Shown: positions 38,091 through 49,385, counted from the stretch's first letter. The stretch is DNA of 64,000 nucleotides from Mesocentrotus franciscanus (GCA_037976565.1 CP137666.1:52231271-52295270); one strand, 5' to 3'. Numbers and translations: made by a program. The notes: generated by a model from the sequence alone, not told the origin.

Positions 38091-38984
38091 AAGCACAGTC
38101 TGCATTAAAGGCTATGATTTCATTCAATAGCAATGCCTGAAAATACAAAGGAATAATGCATTCAGAGAGTTATTACCAAATCCAAATGGGATTATCAGAG
38201 GAAATTGGAATGCCTGAAAGCAGTGAGAAAGTTTTATTTTAAATTGTCTTTTAAAATGGCGATCTGATTGGCTTATTTTTCCTATTTTTCATTCTCTTGT
38301 ATGACATTTTTTGAAGAAAACTTTCGCATATCATGGTTTTTACCCCCTTTTTAAAAGACTGCATAAACATCAGTTTTGTAAAGAAGTTCAAGAAACTATT
38401 AGAGCCACTGCTCCTGGAATGTGCACGCAGTGTATATACCAGCGGGTGTTTGCTAGGTAGGACTCACTGTGCACGGTGGTTCCTTAAAGTCTCATTTATG
38501 CATGCTATGGTAAACCTCCAACCCCCCAACAAAACAAAAATCCCCCCACAGCAAAATAAAATGACATTTTATGTAGTGCACTTCCCATTTCTGCATATTA
38601 CTTACAAGTACCCTTTGGGGCCTTGTTTTGGGCAACTATCCTTTTGTCACCTCCATCTGCCATTCATTTACATGTAAATGTATTTTCATTTTGCCGCATC
38701 TCTTTTTTTTCTTCTTCTTTTTCTTTTTCTTTTTGGGGTATTGTTTGCCTTGGCATGTGTAAATGAGGCTTATAACAGCAAATTGTCTCAGGAGTCTTAC
38801 AGGCTTGAATGTCTGATGGCATATTGTTCGAACAACTGTAAGCGTACGTCAGCAGACTAAATGAGACAAGAGATAGAAAATTGATCACATTCACAATACA
38901 AAGCGAGCAGCCGGAATGGGCTTTTTCATTTCCGGATCAGACAGGGTTTTTACTTGATGTGTTTCTGCAGAGCGGAGACCGCGA
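38091..38984. other. Intergenic, nothing recognised
   Basis: Open frames at 38333-38677 and 38881-39075 lack domains or splice context; the second overlaps the tandem array that follows. Confidence 0.5.
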
Positions 38985-39510
38985 ATATACCTGTAAAGAA
39001 CCCCCTCTACAGACAGAAATGATAACCATTATCGGTGATAGCGTGAGTGGTATATCACATGTATTCACACAATGACAAGGGTGTACCCTGAAAGAAAAGG
39101 GAAGTACATGTAAAATACATTAATAGTACGTTGAAGTTCTATAGAAACATGTTAAAAGAGAAGAAGTAAGAACACACCCGGTAAAGAAACCAGCTCTAGA
39201 GACAGAAACAATAAACCATTTATTGGTTATAGCACGAATGGTTTGTCACATGTATCCACACAAGGGAGAATTGGAAAAGAAAGGGAAAGTAAGAGTACTT
39301 TGAAGTCCTGTGAAACATGCTGGAAGAGAAGAAGTAAGAACACACCCTGTAAAGATTCAGCTCTGGAGACGGAAATGATACATTGTTTATGGGTGAGAGC
39401 ATGAATGTTTTTAGAGTGTAACTGCTCAAGCAATAACTGGAGAAGAAACTGGAGAAGAAACTGAAAGTAGCAATAGTCCTGTGGAAACATGCTGGAAGAG
39501 ACTAAACCAA
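38985..39510. repeat. Diverged tandem array, three units of about 168-188 bp
   Basis: Units start near 38990, 39179 and 39347 with TGTAAAG or GGTAAAG, then AGCTCTAGAGACAGAAA-type sequence, TCACATGT, and a GAAGAAGTAAGAACACACCC tail. Confidence 0.75.
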
Positions 39511-40084
39511 GCACTATCCAAAAAGGATAAGAACCAAAAGAATAAAAAAGAGAGAAAAAAAGGTTAAAAAGAGAATAAGATGAAAGGAAAAAAGAAAGTA
39601 CTGACGTCATGCAATGTCTCAAGTGGTCAGGATACATATCACCTGGTCACCTGTATCTTCAAACTTTGTGGATAGGTTACGATAACAGCCAGACTCTGTG
39701 ATCTGCAATGTAAATGTAGATGTAGATACATTTTAGGGGGCCTATATTAAACTAGCTTGTGCATCCCCTCTATTGTTGTTGTCCTTGGTTTTTGATTAAA
39801 AACTAAGGTACCTGAAAAATTTTGAGACCTTTTTTTTTTGCTTGTCGGAGATTCCTCCCCCCCTTCCTCCGAATTTGAAAAATCCTGGATCCACCCCTTC
39901 TTGTATAGGCTGTTACTTCACATGCAAGTGTATTTTTGTTTGCATTTTTATTTTAAAGTGGCTATCACAGATCACAATTTTTCCCAGAAATTTGCCAACC
40001 ATAGACCTTAACCTATGTTGGAAGCTTGGATACAGGGCTCAGAAGTGCATTCTTGTTGAATTGTATTAAAACGCTAATAAAGGC
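39511..40084. other. Intergenic; probable hAT-type end remnant at about 39838-39900
   Basis: GAATTTGAAAAATCCTGGAT followed by CCACCCC resembles the inner side of the hAT copies' right end. No partner end or target duplication is visible. Confidence 0.35.
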
Positions 40085-40192
40085 TTAGCATACCCTTCTG
40101 GAACAAAGCAGACAATTTCATCTGTTGAGAGCCAGAAGGGTGTTAATACTGTAATAATATATGAGTAATTGTCCTTCTGGCTCTTAGCAGAT
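40085..40192. repeat. GAGCCAGAAGGG hairpin family: one full copy (40119-40192) next to a half copy
   Basis: The full copy pairs ATCTGTTGAGAGCCAGAAGG with CCTTCTGGCTCTTAGCAGAT, with very few mismatches. Immediately left, TTAGCATACCCTTCTGGAAC at 40085 onward is an isolated right arm of another copy. Confidence 0.75.
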
Positions 40193-40661
40193 TTATTGGT
40201 AGACCTGTCTAATGTAAGTACAATGCTCAAAGATGCCTTCTTGTGCCTAGTAAACCATCAGTAAAGATTTCAACCTGTTACTGTCTCTGTCTTGCCCCAC
40301 CCATCATTGGAATGCACCGACACCCTCTGCTTTAATCCTCATTGCCTCTTGAAATTAAACCACTGCGTCTTCACTGATTCATTTGATGTAATTTGTTTGG
40401 CAGACCTAGAATCGAACATCTGCTGACTGAGGGAGCCCTCTAGGGGTAGGTCAGGCATCTGGGTCAACTGTCCGTTAAATGAAGAATGGTAGCCAGTGGC
40501 ATGAGCTTTGTTGTATCCGCACTACCTCACAGAATCTTTCATAGAGACCTAGAAGGGAGAGATTTTTGTTCATTAGCTGAGTGGTTATCATTGACAATTT
40601 TGTACCATGGCATAATTCACATACAGGGCCTTCAAGATTTGCATGAGCATTAATGGTTTTG
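40193..40661. other. Intergenic, nothing recognised
   Basis: Unique sequence with no gene or repeat boundary. Confidence 0.5.
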
Positions 40662-40755
40662 TTCTTATTGTTGTTGTGATTGTTTGGTTGTTTTTGTTGC
40701 TGTTGTTAGTGCTTGTTGTTTTGTTGTTGTAGTTATTGGTTGTTGTTTTTGTTGG

Positions 40756-40788
<33 letters not shown>

Positions 40789-40795
40789 AGTAGGA
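40662..40795. repeat. (TTG)n microsatellite, interrupted
   Basis: Repeated TTGTTG runs with GTTTTTG interruptions. Confidence 0.85.
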
Positions 40796-43392
40796 TTGGC
40801 ATTCCAGTAATGACATCTTAATTCATTGTGAGGATATATATGCTGGTATGTTTAATAGGCCCAAGGGACATAGCCCTGTGAATCATATTTATGATTAATG
40901 CATTGACTGAATTATCATTTTCCACATGACTTAATGTCAGAACACACAATCTCCACATTGAGTTTAATTAGAAAGGAAAGGTGACCAATCATGGCAAAAG
41001 GAATACAGTCCCACTAACTTGCTTTCCTGTTAGCCTCTAGCAAGTTTGATTGGTCTTCTTAGCTTATATGTCTGGTGGGCTTAATCTGAAGACAGGTGGT
41101 AGGAAGCGGCCGGATGGAGTGGGCTAGATTTGATCACAAACGATAATATGACATCATAGAAGAATTGAGTCAGAAGTAGATTAGAATATATGATTTACTT
41201 TACCTTCGAGCGCTTTCCACGTAAGTGCAATATGTAATAACAAGTCTATTTCCTTTTTGTTAATTTAAAGAAAATAAAGGAGAAAGAAAATTGATTAAAT
41301 TTGGATATATTTCTATTTGATTGCCTTCTCTGTTTTTTTCTACAATTTATCAATAATTTTATTTATATATATTTGTAAATTATGTGCCTCATGTTCAATC
41401 ATCCTTTAAGATGTTAAGTGTTTTGGGAATACATATAGTAAATACATAGTCCTTCAAATACCAGAAGCTGACACAACTAGATGAACTTAAACATCGTACA
41501 TTTCTGGAGTTTCAAATATCTTTTTAGATAAACATGTACAAGTACAAACTAAAAGCTACAAACTAGGCAAAAATTATTTACACTACAGCTAACCTAACCA
41601 GTATACCGGTACTTTTCATTAAGAACAGAATATATGACTAAAAGCATGTATAACCACATTGAAATTTCATAGTAGATTGATAAACTGGCCAGTTGGGAGT
41701 GAGCAGGGCATTAATTGTATGTAAATGTATAGAACGTATATCTTCAGTAGATATCAATGTGTTGTCATCAAACTATGGTAATCTATGCTAATTTTATTTC
41801 CTTGTTCAATCTTTTTCATGGAAGTTGATTGAATACAATTTAAAATATGTTCCTTTTAGCATTTTTTTCTCCAGGTAGAGCTATATATTTGTTTTACTTG
41901 TTTTAGAAGATGAAAATAAATTTCATTGTGATTTACTAAATTGATCGAGAAATATATTAACAGCATGACAAATTAGTGATTAATTTCTTAACCCTTGACT
42001 AGTTTTTGTTGACCAATGTTACAAACAAGGAACAGTCATAATTGACCTTTTTCACACATGCACTGTATATATATATATATATGATTTACTCCAAGGAATG
42101 TGGCGGTCCAAGGTAAGTCCTTGGCAAATAAAGATATAGTGATTTGTTTCACATTCACAATGAAATTGGATACGTAACTCATTTTTATTTCATTCGAAAT
42201 CATTTGATGGCACTCTTTTATCCATGTGAGTATAACAAATGAATATGTAAAGTGAATCTCAGTCACATATCAAACAGCAACTTTAAATTTGTAATTTTCA
42301 ACTTGAGCTCATTTTGCTTTCTTTTTCCGAGTCGTCAAGTACAATAGTGGGAGGACTGTGAGACGGCTCTACAGCGATAATTATCAAATTAGTCCAAAAT
42401 TCTGGTTTCCTAATCTACATGTTTGAATCATGCTCCTCTATAAGCTATGAGGCATGCTTTTTGCATTCTCTCAATTTTTTCTTCATATTTCACGCCTTCG
42501 ATTCCACCAACTTGAATGTAATTGGATGTTGTTTTCCCTCTCACAGGTGTGATCCTTTATTGAATCACATCGCAGGTGGTTAAAGTATCCATCCCAACTC
42601 AGGCTAATTAGATTATAGGGTTGCTTTAAAACTAGAACTAGGGAGAAAGCAGCCTCTAACTACTGCTACATTGTATGCCTTTGGTATAATTTGATTTGGG
42701 GATTGAGTTTCAGTGCAAAATCAAACTGCAAAAAAATCTTCCAGACAAGGAAAACAACCCAAAATGGTTTACAGTTTCACACTTTGTCCTTGGGAAAATT
42801 CAGCTTCTAGGAAGTCTTAGGAAGATGAGAATTTATGAAAACTGCGAGAGGGATTGAATTAAGAATATAAACAAATTGACAATTTCTTGTTATTTTTTTA
42901 ATTTTGTACATGCCTTCTGAACGATAGGAACTTTCAAAAATTGTAAAAGGTTGTTGGAGTTTTGTTTAATAGACCTAGCAACAATCGGTGCATGTGGGAT
43001 GGCAATTAACCACCAAAAAAAAAAGTGAATTAGGTGAACAAAGATTATCCTCAGATTTTGAAAACAGTATAGAAACTTCCATTAAATTGAATGAATTTAC
43101 ATAAGGAATCATTGTATTGGGCTACTTCTACTCCACTTTTTAATGTCTCCATGCTGAACTCAAATTTTTAGATGGTAATGAATAACTTGTATTTAGATAC
43201 ATGGTAACAATAAATTGTACATTTGCTTCTTACTGGCATAATAGACAACAGTGCAGTGTTTCATGAAACCCTTCATCAATATAACTTTGCTGATTTCCCA
43301 TTGAAACAAGTGTATCAAATTTAACATGCATTTTAATAGGATGTTGGTGAGCTTGTATGATGGTTTCGTGAAACAGTGCTCTGGTTTTTATT
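40796..43392. other. Intergenic, AT-rich, no gene seen
   Basis: Over 2.5 kb of unique sequence. The only simple repeat is a (TA)n run near 42066-42083. Confidence 0.6.
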
Positions 43393-44385
43393 ACTTTCTA
43401 CTCTAGCCAGAATTTCTTAACCAATATCTTTGAAATTGCCAAAAGATGCTTAGATTTACATTATTTTGAGTAGTCCATAATTGCCACAGACTCAACCGAA
43501 GGACATCGTCAGCAGCCATCACCTAATATTGAAGGTCAGCCTAGCATTATTGACTCAACTTGTCCTGATGTCTATCATGTACTAACACAGTTACCATCTT
43601 TCTAAAAATCTGAATTGCATTTCTTTTTAAGAGTCTAACTAGCTTTTTTAAAACCCATTCCTTTGAAATTAGCAAAATATACTTGATTTAAATCTTTTTA
43701 AACTGCTTCCTAGCATTTCTTTTCAAGAGTCCTACTGGCTTTACTGAGCCCATTCCTTTGAAATTACTGAAAGATACTTGGTAATTTAAATATTTTTAGA
43801 TGGCTACCTAGCATTTCTTTTTAAGAGTCTGACTAGTTTTCCTTAGCCCATTCCTTTGAAATTACTGAAAGATACTTAGATTAAAATCATTTTAAATGGC
43901 TACCTAGCATTTGTTTTTTAAGAGTTTAAAGAGAAAGACCAGTTCTGGTCATGCGATTGCATTGTGAAAGAACCGTTGTGGAATCGATCAGAAAAGGTTG
44001 ATCATCTAGCATATAAGTATTGGTGTGTACTGCAAAGTTCTGGAATCATCAAAATGATAAGAAATTTGGCCCAGTCTTGGTAAAGTTACAAGCACTGTAC
44101 ACAGAAAGATGCATATGGGACTACGCGACCACGTGCGCGATATCTATTTGGTCCCAATAGATATTATAATTTACCAAATATATCAATTAGTAGGCGGTTT
44201 CCGACTTTCCGGCAAAATTTGTATCATCACGTATTATTCAAAACACATTCTTTCACATGATTGGTAATGAGAGCTTCCATTTCAATTTTTTGAGAGAGGG
44301 GCGTTTCCAAAACTGGTCTTTACCTTTAACTAGCTTTTTAAAACCCATTCCTTTGAAATTACCGACAGATACTTGGACCTACCGT
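43393..44385. repeat. Minisatellite of about 95-bp units, interrupted by a TTAA element
   Basis: The anchor CCCATTCCTTTGAAATTA recurs near 43654, 43749, 43847 and 44342, with a diverged unit near 43425; periods are 95-98 bp. A second motif, CATCACCTAATATTGA-AGGTCAGCC, occurs at about 43519 and again at about 44403, so a larger block was also duplicated. The last unit is separated by the insertion at 43926-44329. Confidence 0.8.
43926..44329. mobile_element. TTAA-ended miniature transposon, family F (404 bp), inserted in a minisatellite unit
   Basis: The left end TTAAAGAGAAAGACCAGTT and the right end, reverse complement TTAAAGGTAAAGACCAGTT, are clear inverted ends. TTAA is duplicated at 43926-43929 and 44326-44329. 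Removing the element restores a normal unit reading AGAGT-TTAA-CTAGCTTTTT. It contains no coding frame. Confidence 0.88.
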
Positions 44386-45626
44386 ATGAAGGTTGTAAGC
44401 CATCACCTAATATTGATAGGTCAGCCGGGCGTTACTGACTGAAATCATCCTGACGTCTGTCATGTTCCTCAATATGTTCTCCTCACAAAGTCTACCCAGA
44501 GAATGCCAAACTACACATCCCTCTGATGTATGCCAGACAGGCCAATCACATCCAATCTTCCTCAATTTGAAATCTCGTTGGTAAAAGTTCACGAACCCGG
44601 CCCAGTCAGCATGAGGCCGCCTCCAATACCTACCTGACAATTCTGCGTTGACATACAATTAGCCACCGAATGTTTGTGTTGGTTTAAATCTTCCCCGTGC
44701 CTTATTCGCCAGCCATGTTTACTTAACCTATATTCCCTGTTTAGATTTAATTAGAAGTGAGAGAGATGTACGTTGAACCCACGCTGTTTGTAGCATTTTT
44801 TTAAGGTGGGATGCTCTTAAGTTGAGATTGAAAAGGTCAGATGAAAGATCTCAATGTTGACCAAGTTTACATTAGCTTCAAAGGAAGTTATTGGCCGGAT
44901 CAAGTGTGTTACGACATCTCAAACGATACTCTACTCTAATACAACAAACCTTTACAGTGCTCTACTGAATAGAGCTTATCCACTCTCACTGTTGAAGACC
45001 CACTACAAGGGTCAAATATTGTAAGCAAATTATACGCCAGTTTCCAATGTTAAGGCTATACTAAAGACATAATGAACAATAATCATAGGGAAACTGAACC
45101 TTAACTAGATATTTTCTGTCCACTATATTTTAAAATATTTTAAAATATTTTTAAAAATCTTCATGCAGTTGACTCAAGCCTCCAAATAGAGTTGAATGGA
45201 GAAGGGGGGTACTTCAGCTTTAACAATTCTTACCCAAAGCAGTTTGTTAGTGTGTGGAATACAGAAGTTTGGTTGAAATAGCAATATACTACTTGATTAA
45301 GAGAATCTAGAGCATTAAAAGATGTCAGAGTTTTACAATATTCTTTCTCAATAAAAGACAACATATTTTGAGACTTAGATTATTCTAAAGTTATTCCTCC
45401 TATGTCATGCCGATTTCCAAATCACATTTTAAATCTGAGTTATAGTGAAAAGATACGCTGTATTTTATTGTCTTACATCCCTTCAAAAAATTTCTTTTAA
45501 ACGTTGAAGTCTATAATAGTTGCAATTTATACATTGCCTTTTCGACTGGATACAAGCGCTTTTAAAAGTCCATAGGAGTAATATATTTTCAGATAGTTCA
45601 AGTGTATATTCAGATATTTAAATGAA
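44386..45626. other. Intergenic, no gene seen
   Basis: An open frame at 44407-44658 (minus) overlaps the duplicated block and has no known domain. The rest is unique AT-rich sequence. Confidence 0.5.
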
Positions 45627-45690
45627 ACTAGAAATGTAATTCGTCATGAGGACGAATTAGGTGGTCTGTTATGTAATCTGAATAACTGAT

Positions 45691-45825
45691 CTTGTAGAAA
45701 ATTGTCTTAGCTACAACATATCAAAATTTGGAAGAAAATCGATCCATATTTACAGAGATACAATCAATTTTCAATAAATATGCTGACGTCATAATATGCA
45801 AATTCGTATTTTGAGTTCCAAGGCC
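45691..45825 (+). repeat. Internal direct repeat, unit 1 (partner 46939-47072)
   Basis: The two 135-bp units agree at most positions by eye. Each contains TCAAAATTTGGAAGAAAATC, TTTACAGAGATACAATCAAT and TGACGTCATAATATGCAAAT, that is a CREB/ATF palindrome followed by an octamer-like ATGCAAAT. The copies are about 1.25 kb apart. Confidence 0.9.
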
Positions 45826-45892
45826 AAAGGGCAAAGGGCAGAGCTATAGAAAATTAAGGAACATTACAAGACATAATAGAAGGAGAACGAGA

Positions 45893-46140
45893 ACCAGAGG
45901 CGGGAGAGGTAGAGGGTGAGAGAGAGAAGAAAAAGAGAAGGGCAGAGGCAGAGGGAGACAGAGCAAGAGAATAAGAGGGAGGCAAGGCAAGAGGTCGAGG
46001 TAGAGGGAGGCAGAGAGAGAGGGAGAGGGTAAAAGAGTAGAGAGAGATATATATGCAGAGACAGAGCAAGAGAAGGAGAGGGGCAAAATAAGAGAGGAGA
46101 AGGAAACAGAGCAAGAGAGAGGAGAAAGAGAGAGATGCAA
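45893..46140. repeat. (GA)n-type purine tract inside the 45.6-47.9 kb element
   Basis: GAGAGA, GGCAGAGG and GAGGGAG runs. The three overlapping minus-strand Leu/Ser-rich frames are artefacts. Confidence 0.85.
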
Positions 46141-46535
46141 TGGAGAACGATGCATTCAATATATCCAGCATAAATAGAATTTAATATAGAGAAAGAGAGA
46201 AGTATAGACAAGTAAACAATTCTATGTCCACGGGAGAGACGTAAACATGCATATACCTTGGGCTGAATAACTGGAAAAAGTAAAAACGTCTGGGAAGGAG
46301 ACTAGCAAGGTGATTTGATATTGTAGCAGAGTTGGGAGATAAACCCTATATTAGGTTTAATACCAGATTTCCCATAGGGTTGTACTCAAACGATTGACAT
46401 TCTTCTCCCATAGATATAACACGCAAAATTAGGCATTTTATTACATTGTTTGTGATTGTATATGATAATATGTTATAATAGTCGAAGAAGATCATAAAAT
46501 CAAATCTAAAACGACGGCAAAAAAAAAAAAAAAAA

Positions 46536-46612
46536 ATGACCCACCAGGAATCGAACTTGGGTCGCCGGAATGGGAGGCAAGTGCTATGACCACTATACCA
46601 AAATAATCCACA
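46536..46612 (-). pseudogene. tRNA-like Pol III unit (tRNA pseudogene or SINE head)
   Basis: On the minus strand there is an A box TGGTATAGTGG and a B box AGTTCGATTCC (one change from GGTTCGANTCC) at tRNA-like spacing. The TTCGATT T-loop has a mostly paired stem. The anticodon region around TCCCATT resembles glycine tRNA, but its stem pairs poorly with a 7-base loop. The 5' acceptor strand does not pair with TGGGTCA, so this is not an intact tRNA. Just downstream on the same strand is a run of about 18 T, a strong Pol III terminator. It sits inside the 2.2-kb element. Confidence 0.75.
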
Positions 46613-47862
46613 TAGACATTACACGTGAACGGAAAATGGAATTCTCAAATCTCACTTTGCAAGTGAAATATGAGCATGATCCCGGCATCTGATCGAAAAA
46701 TAAAGGGCACACTTGTGATAGCTTATTGTCTCAGCTACAACATACTCAAAGCTCAGCAAAACAAAACTAAAACGACGGAGATATTGCTCGCGAAAGACGG
46801 GAATGTAGAATCCAGTTTTGAGAAAAAGTCATGTCCCATAGAGAATACACGCAAAATGTGAAAAATTGACATGCCTCCTTTAATCGCAAAAATACGCCAT
46901 GATGCCTTTGTCAAAATGAAAAATCGTGATGACTGCATTTGTAGAGAATTGTCTCAGCTAGAACATATCAAAATTTGGAAGAAAATCAATCAATATTTAC
47001 AGAGATACAATCAATTTTCCAAAAATATGCTGACGTCATAATATGCAAATTGAAATTTTGAGTTCGGAGGCCATTATGATGACGTCATGAGTTAATTGAG
47101 GGTCAAATGAGACATGAAATCATATCTCCGACTCATATTCTATCCAAATATGAAAAAAAAATTGGGAGTTCCAATCCATTCTGAAGAGTTACAATGGATT
47201 TTGTATAGGCCAGTTTTTGCCCATGTATTGTGGAAAAGATAGCAAAGGGCCGCGCGTGCTGTCAACTTTGACGGACGCTCATTGCGTTATTACTGGTCAG
47301 AAAAAGGTGAACAAGGTATCAAAATGCTTGGAGACATGTGTTTAATATGATGACAGAGAAAATTCGGCGATTCTATGTTGCTAAATGCCAGACGCAGCAG
47401 CGCGCGTTTTTGCGAAATGCTTAAAATGGCCTGAAACGTACTCTCATTTGAATAAAAAGTGATTTTGAACAGTTTGAAATCTTGCGCGCACGCTCACGCG
47501 CGGACATATGCATGTGCGCGCGTTTTTTTGACCTGCAATTGACCGGACGGATATTGACCTTAATCATGATAAATATGAAGATATGATCATGAGTTGAAGG
47601 TACAAAAAAAAACACAAAATGGCGCCTGGATGACGTCATGAAGACCTGATGACCTTGAAAATGTTCCTGTCACGTCTTATGACAATGACCCATGACTGTG
47701 CCAAAATTGAAAGAAATTGACTGTACCGATCTTGAGTTATCGTAGGAACAAAAAAGGGGGGAGAAATAAATAAAAATAAATAAATAAATAAATAAATAAA
47801 GAAGAAAGAAAATTCTGATGAAATTAATAGGTGATCTGTCGATACCGACAGACCACCTAATA

Positions 47863-48963
47863 AATCCTTTTATTATTGCATATTTTTTTAAAACTGTGGA
47901 TTACCTTAAAATTTGGCATTTGATTACCTTAAAATTAGATTGAAATATATTCATACCGGTAAGCATAAAATGTGAACATGTTTCCCTATATATGTCTTGC
48001 AATAGGTCTTTGATGAGGAAAAACTATCTGGCATTAATTTAGTGTGCTCCCAGCATAATAAAAAAGCAAACACAAATGCATTATTGAAATTGCCTTTCTT
48101 CTATCTTTGTATGTAAATCTCGCAACCTTTCTACTCCATATCATTTCTAGACCTAGATTACTAGACCCAGATACGCTGCGGGCTGGATGGATTTATGCAC
48201 CATTAAATTTTAGATCCTTAAAGGAAGCAGAAAATAAGAAGGGATATTGACTGCTCATTTTCATCATTCTCCATAAATTCAAGAAATGATGAAAGTACTT
48301 AATTATTCTCAATGGCCAAAGAAAAAGTTTGCAGACCTTGTTTTCTTGATCAAGTGTGCTTCGTATTTTAAGATTTGATTCAAATGTAGTGTGGGATGAT
48401 TCTCGCTAAGTGTGATTTCAGCCATCAGTGTGAAGTGGACTATGAATTCAAATGAGGATACGTGCAAAATAGCTGGGGCAGTATTAAAATGTTGTTATAT
48501 AACATTTTGCAGATCCATAGGGTCCATAGGAGCACAAGAGGTACTCCTTATATTTTGGCCAACTATGTTGCATGCACATAGAGATAAAAAAATAGACACA
48601 TTCATTTTTCAAAATCCTGTATCCACCACTGCTTTTTGTGATAATTCATGTGTATCCCCCTTTAAGATTTGATCTGCTGTTTTTCTTGATGGAAAGGTAT
48701 ACTTATAAAGGATTATCTGTTACAATACATGGCATCTTTGTTCCAATTGTGATGATTGATCCCATATTTTCTCTGGTGTCAACTGATCTTTTCAATATTC
48801 ATCAAATACATAGTGTTAGAGTTTAGGTTACAATGGAATATTAGGTCAAGGTTAAAAAAAAATTAGGATGAGGTTTTAGTAATTATCACCTACAATCCAT
48901 ATTACACAAGGTTGTAAATACTTTGATTACAAAGCAGGCCTATAATTATCATAGGTTATTTAA
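47863..48963. other. Intergenic; probable hAT-type end at 48612-48631
   Basis: AAATCCTGTATCCACCACTG at 48612-48631 is the inverse of a CAGTGGTGGAT-type hAT end. I cannot find the matching left end. The rest is unique. Confidence 0.4.
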
Positions 48964-49033
48964 TATCATCTGTTGAGAGCCAGATGTCTGTTAACTCTGA
49001 ATATGAGTTAACAGCCTCATGTAAGGCTGTAAT
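48964..49033. repeat. GAGCCAGAAGGG hairpin family, partly rearranged copy
   Basis: The left arm TATCATCTGTTGAGAGCCAG is intact. The inner palindrome CTGTTAACTC / GAGTTAACAG is perfect. The outer right arm is changed. Confidence 0.6.
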
Positions 49034-49040
49034 AGTATAC

Positions 49041-49140
49041 AAATAATGAATGCTTATGAGTTCAATAGTGCGAATATTTTCAATCTTTCAACGAATGAAA
49101 ATATTTGCACCATTGAACGAATGAAAAACATTCATTATTT
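49041..49140. repeat. Compact 100-bp hairpin, about 43-bp arms
   Basis: The ends AAATAATGAATG and CATTCATTATTT are perfect inverts. Inner arms GTTCAATAGTGCGAATATTT and AAATATTTGCACCATTGAAC pair with two mismatches. The loop is about 12 bases. Size and pairing resemble a microRNA precursor, but a foldback transposon is equally possible. Confidence 0.8.
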
Positions 49141-49299
49141 GTTTTATACAACATCTTCCAACAAATTGTGCTTTGCTCCTTATATTAAAGATAAATTAAA
49201 GTTGGAGTCAGGCCTTCTCGATTACATTCAGATTGCCTTCGCGTCAGATGCGCGCAGCTAATATAACAATGGGATACACGCAGGGCAGAGAGGTACGCA

Positions 49300-49385
49300 G
49301 TCTGCATATAACCCAAAATGCATGCTCGTTGAATAGTACTACGGCGAATAGTACCAAAAATGCACGCCCGTGCAATAGTATATCT
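49300..49385. repeat. Two tandem units with ATGCAYGC and AATAGTA
   Basis: AAAATGCATGCTCGTTGAAT and AAAATGCACGCCCGTGCAAT, each followed by AGTA, are diverged tandem copies of about 50 bp. Confidence 0.5.

Larger units (their letters stand above)
45627..47862 (+). mobile_element. Complex element with hairpins at both ends, carrying a Pol III unit and four CRE palindromes (about 2.2 kb)
   Basis: It begins ACTAGAAATGTAATTCGTC; the hairpin AATTCGTC / GACGAATT (45638-45658) is perfect with loop ATGAG. It ends with a 13-bp hairpin AGGTGATCTGTCG / CGACAGACCACCT (47829-47858). ATTAGGTGGTCTGT (45656-45669) is perfectly inverted at 47848-47861. A 135-bp direct repeat lies at 45691-45825 and 46939-47072, with a degenerate third piece near 46713. 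It holds a GA tract, a minus-strand tRNA-like unit and TGACGTCA at four places. No transposase or reverse transcriptase is seen. It shares its start and AAAATGGCGCCTGGA with 21564-23091. Confidence 0.6.

Noticed and set aside
38985..39510. Regularly spaced repeats that might suggest a CRISPR array
   Set aside because: The repeats have no constant-length spacers, the units are long and diverged, and the context is eukaryotic.
46536..46612. Functional tRNA gene
   Set aside because: The acceptor and anticodon stems do not pair; kept as a tRNA-like unit only.
47815..47862. CTGATGA near a terminal hairpin, as in a hammerhead ribozyme
   Set aside because: The required CGAAA after stem II and a proper cleavage site are missing.
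48420..48631. hAT-like right end without a left end
   Set aside because: Only one end could be found, so no element boundary is claimed.
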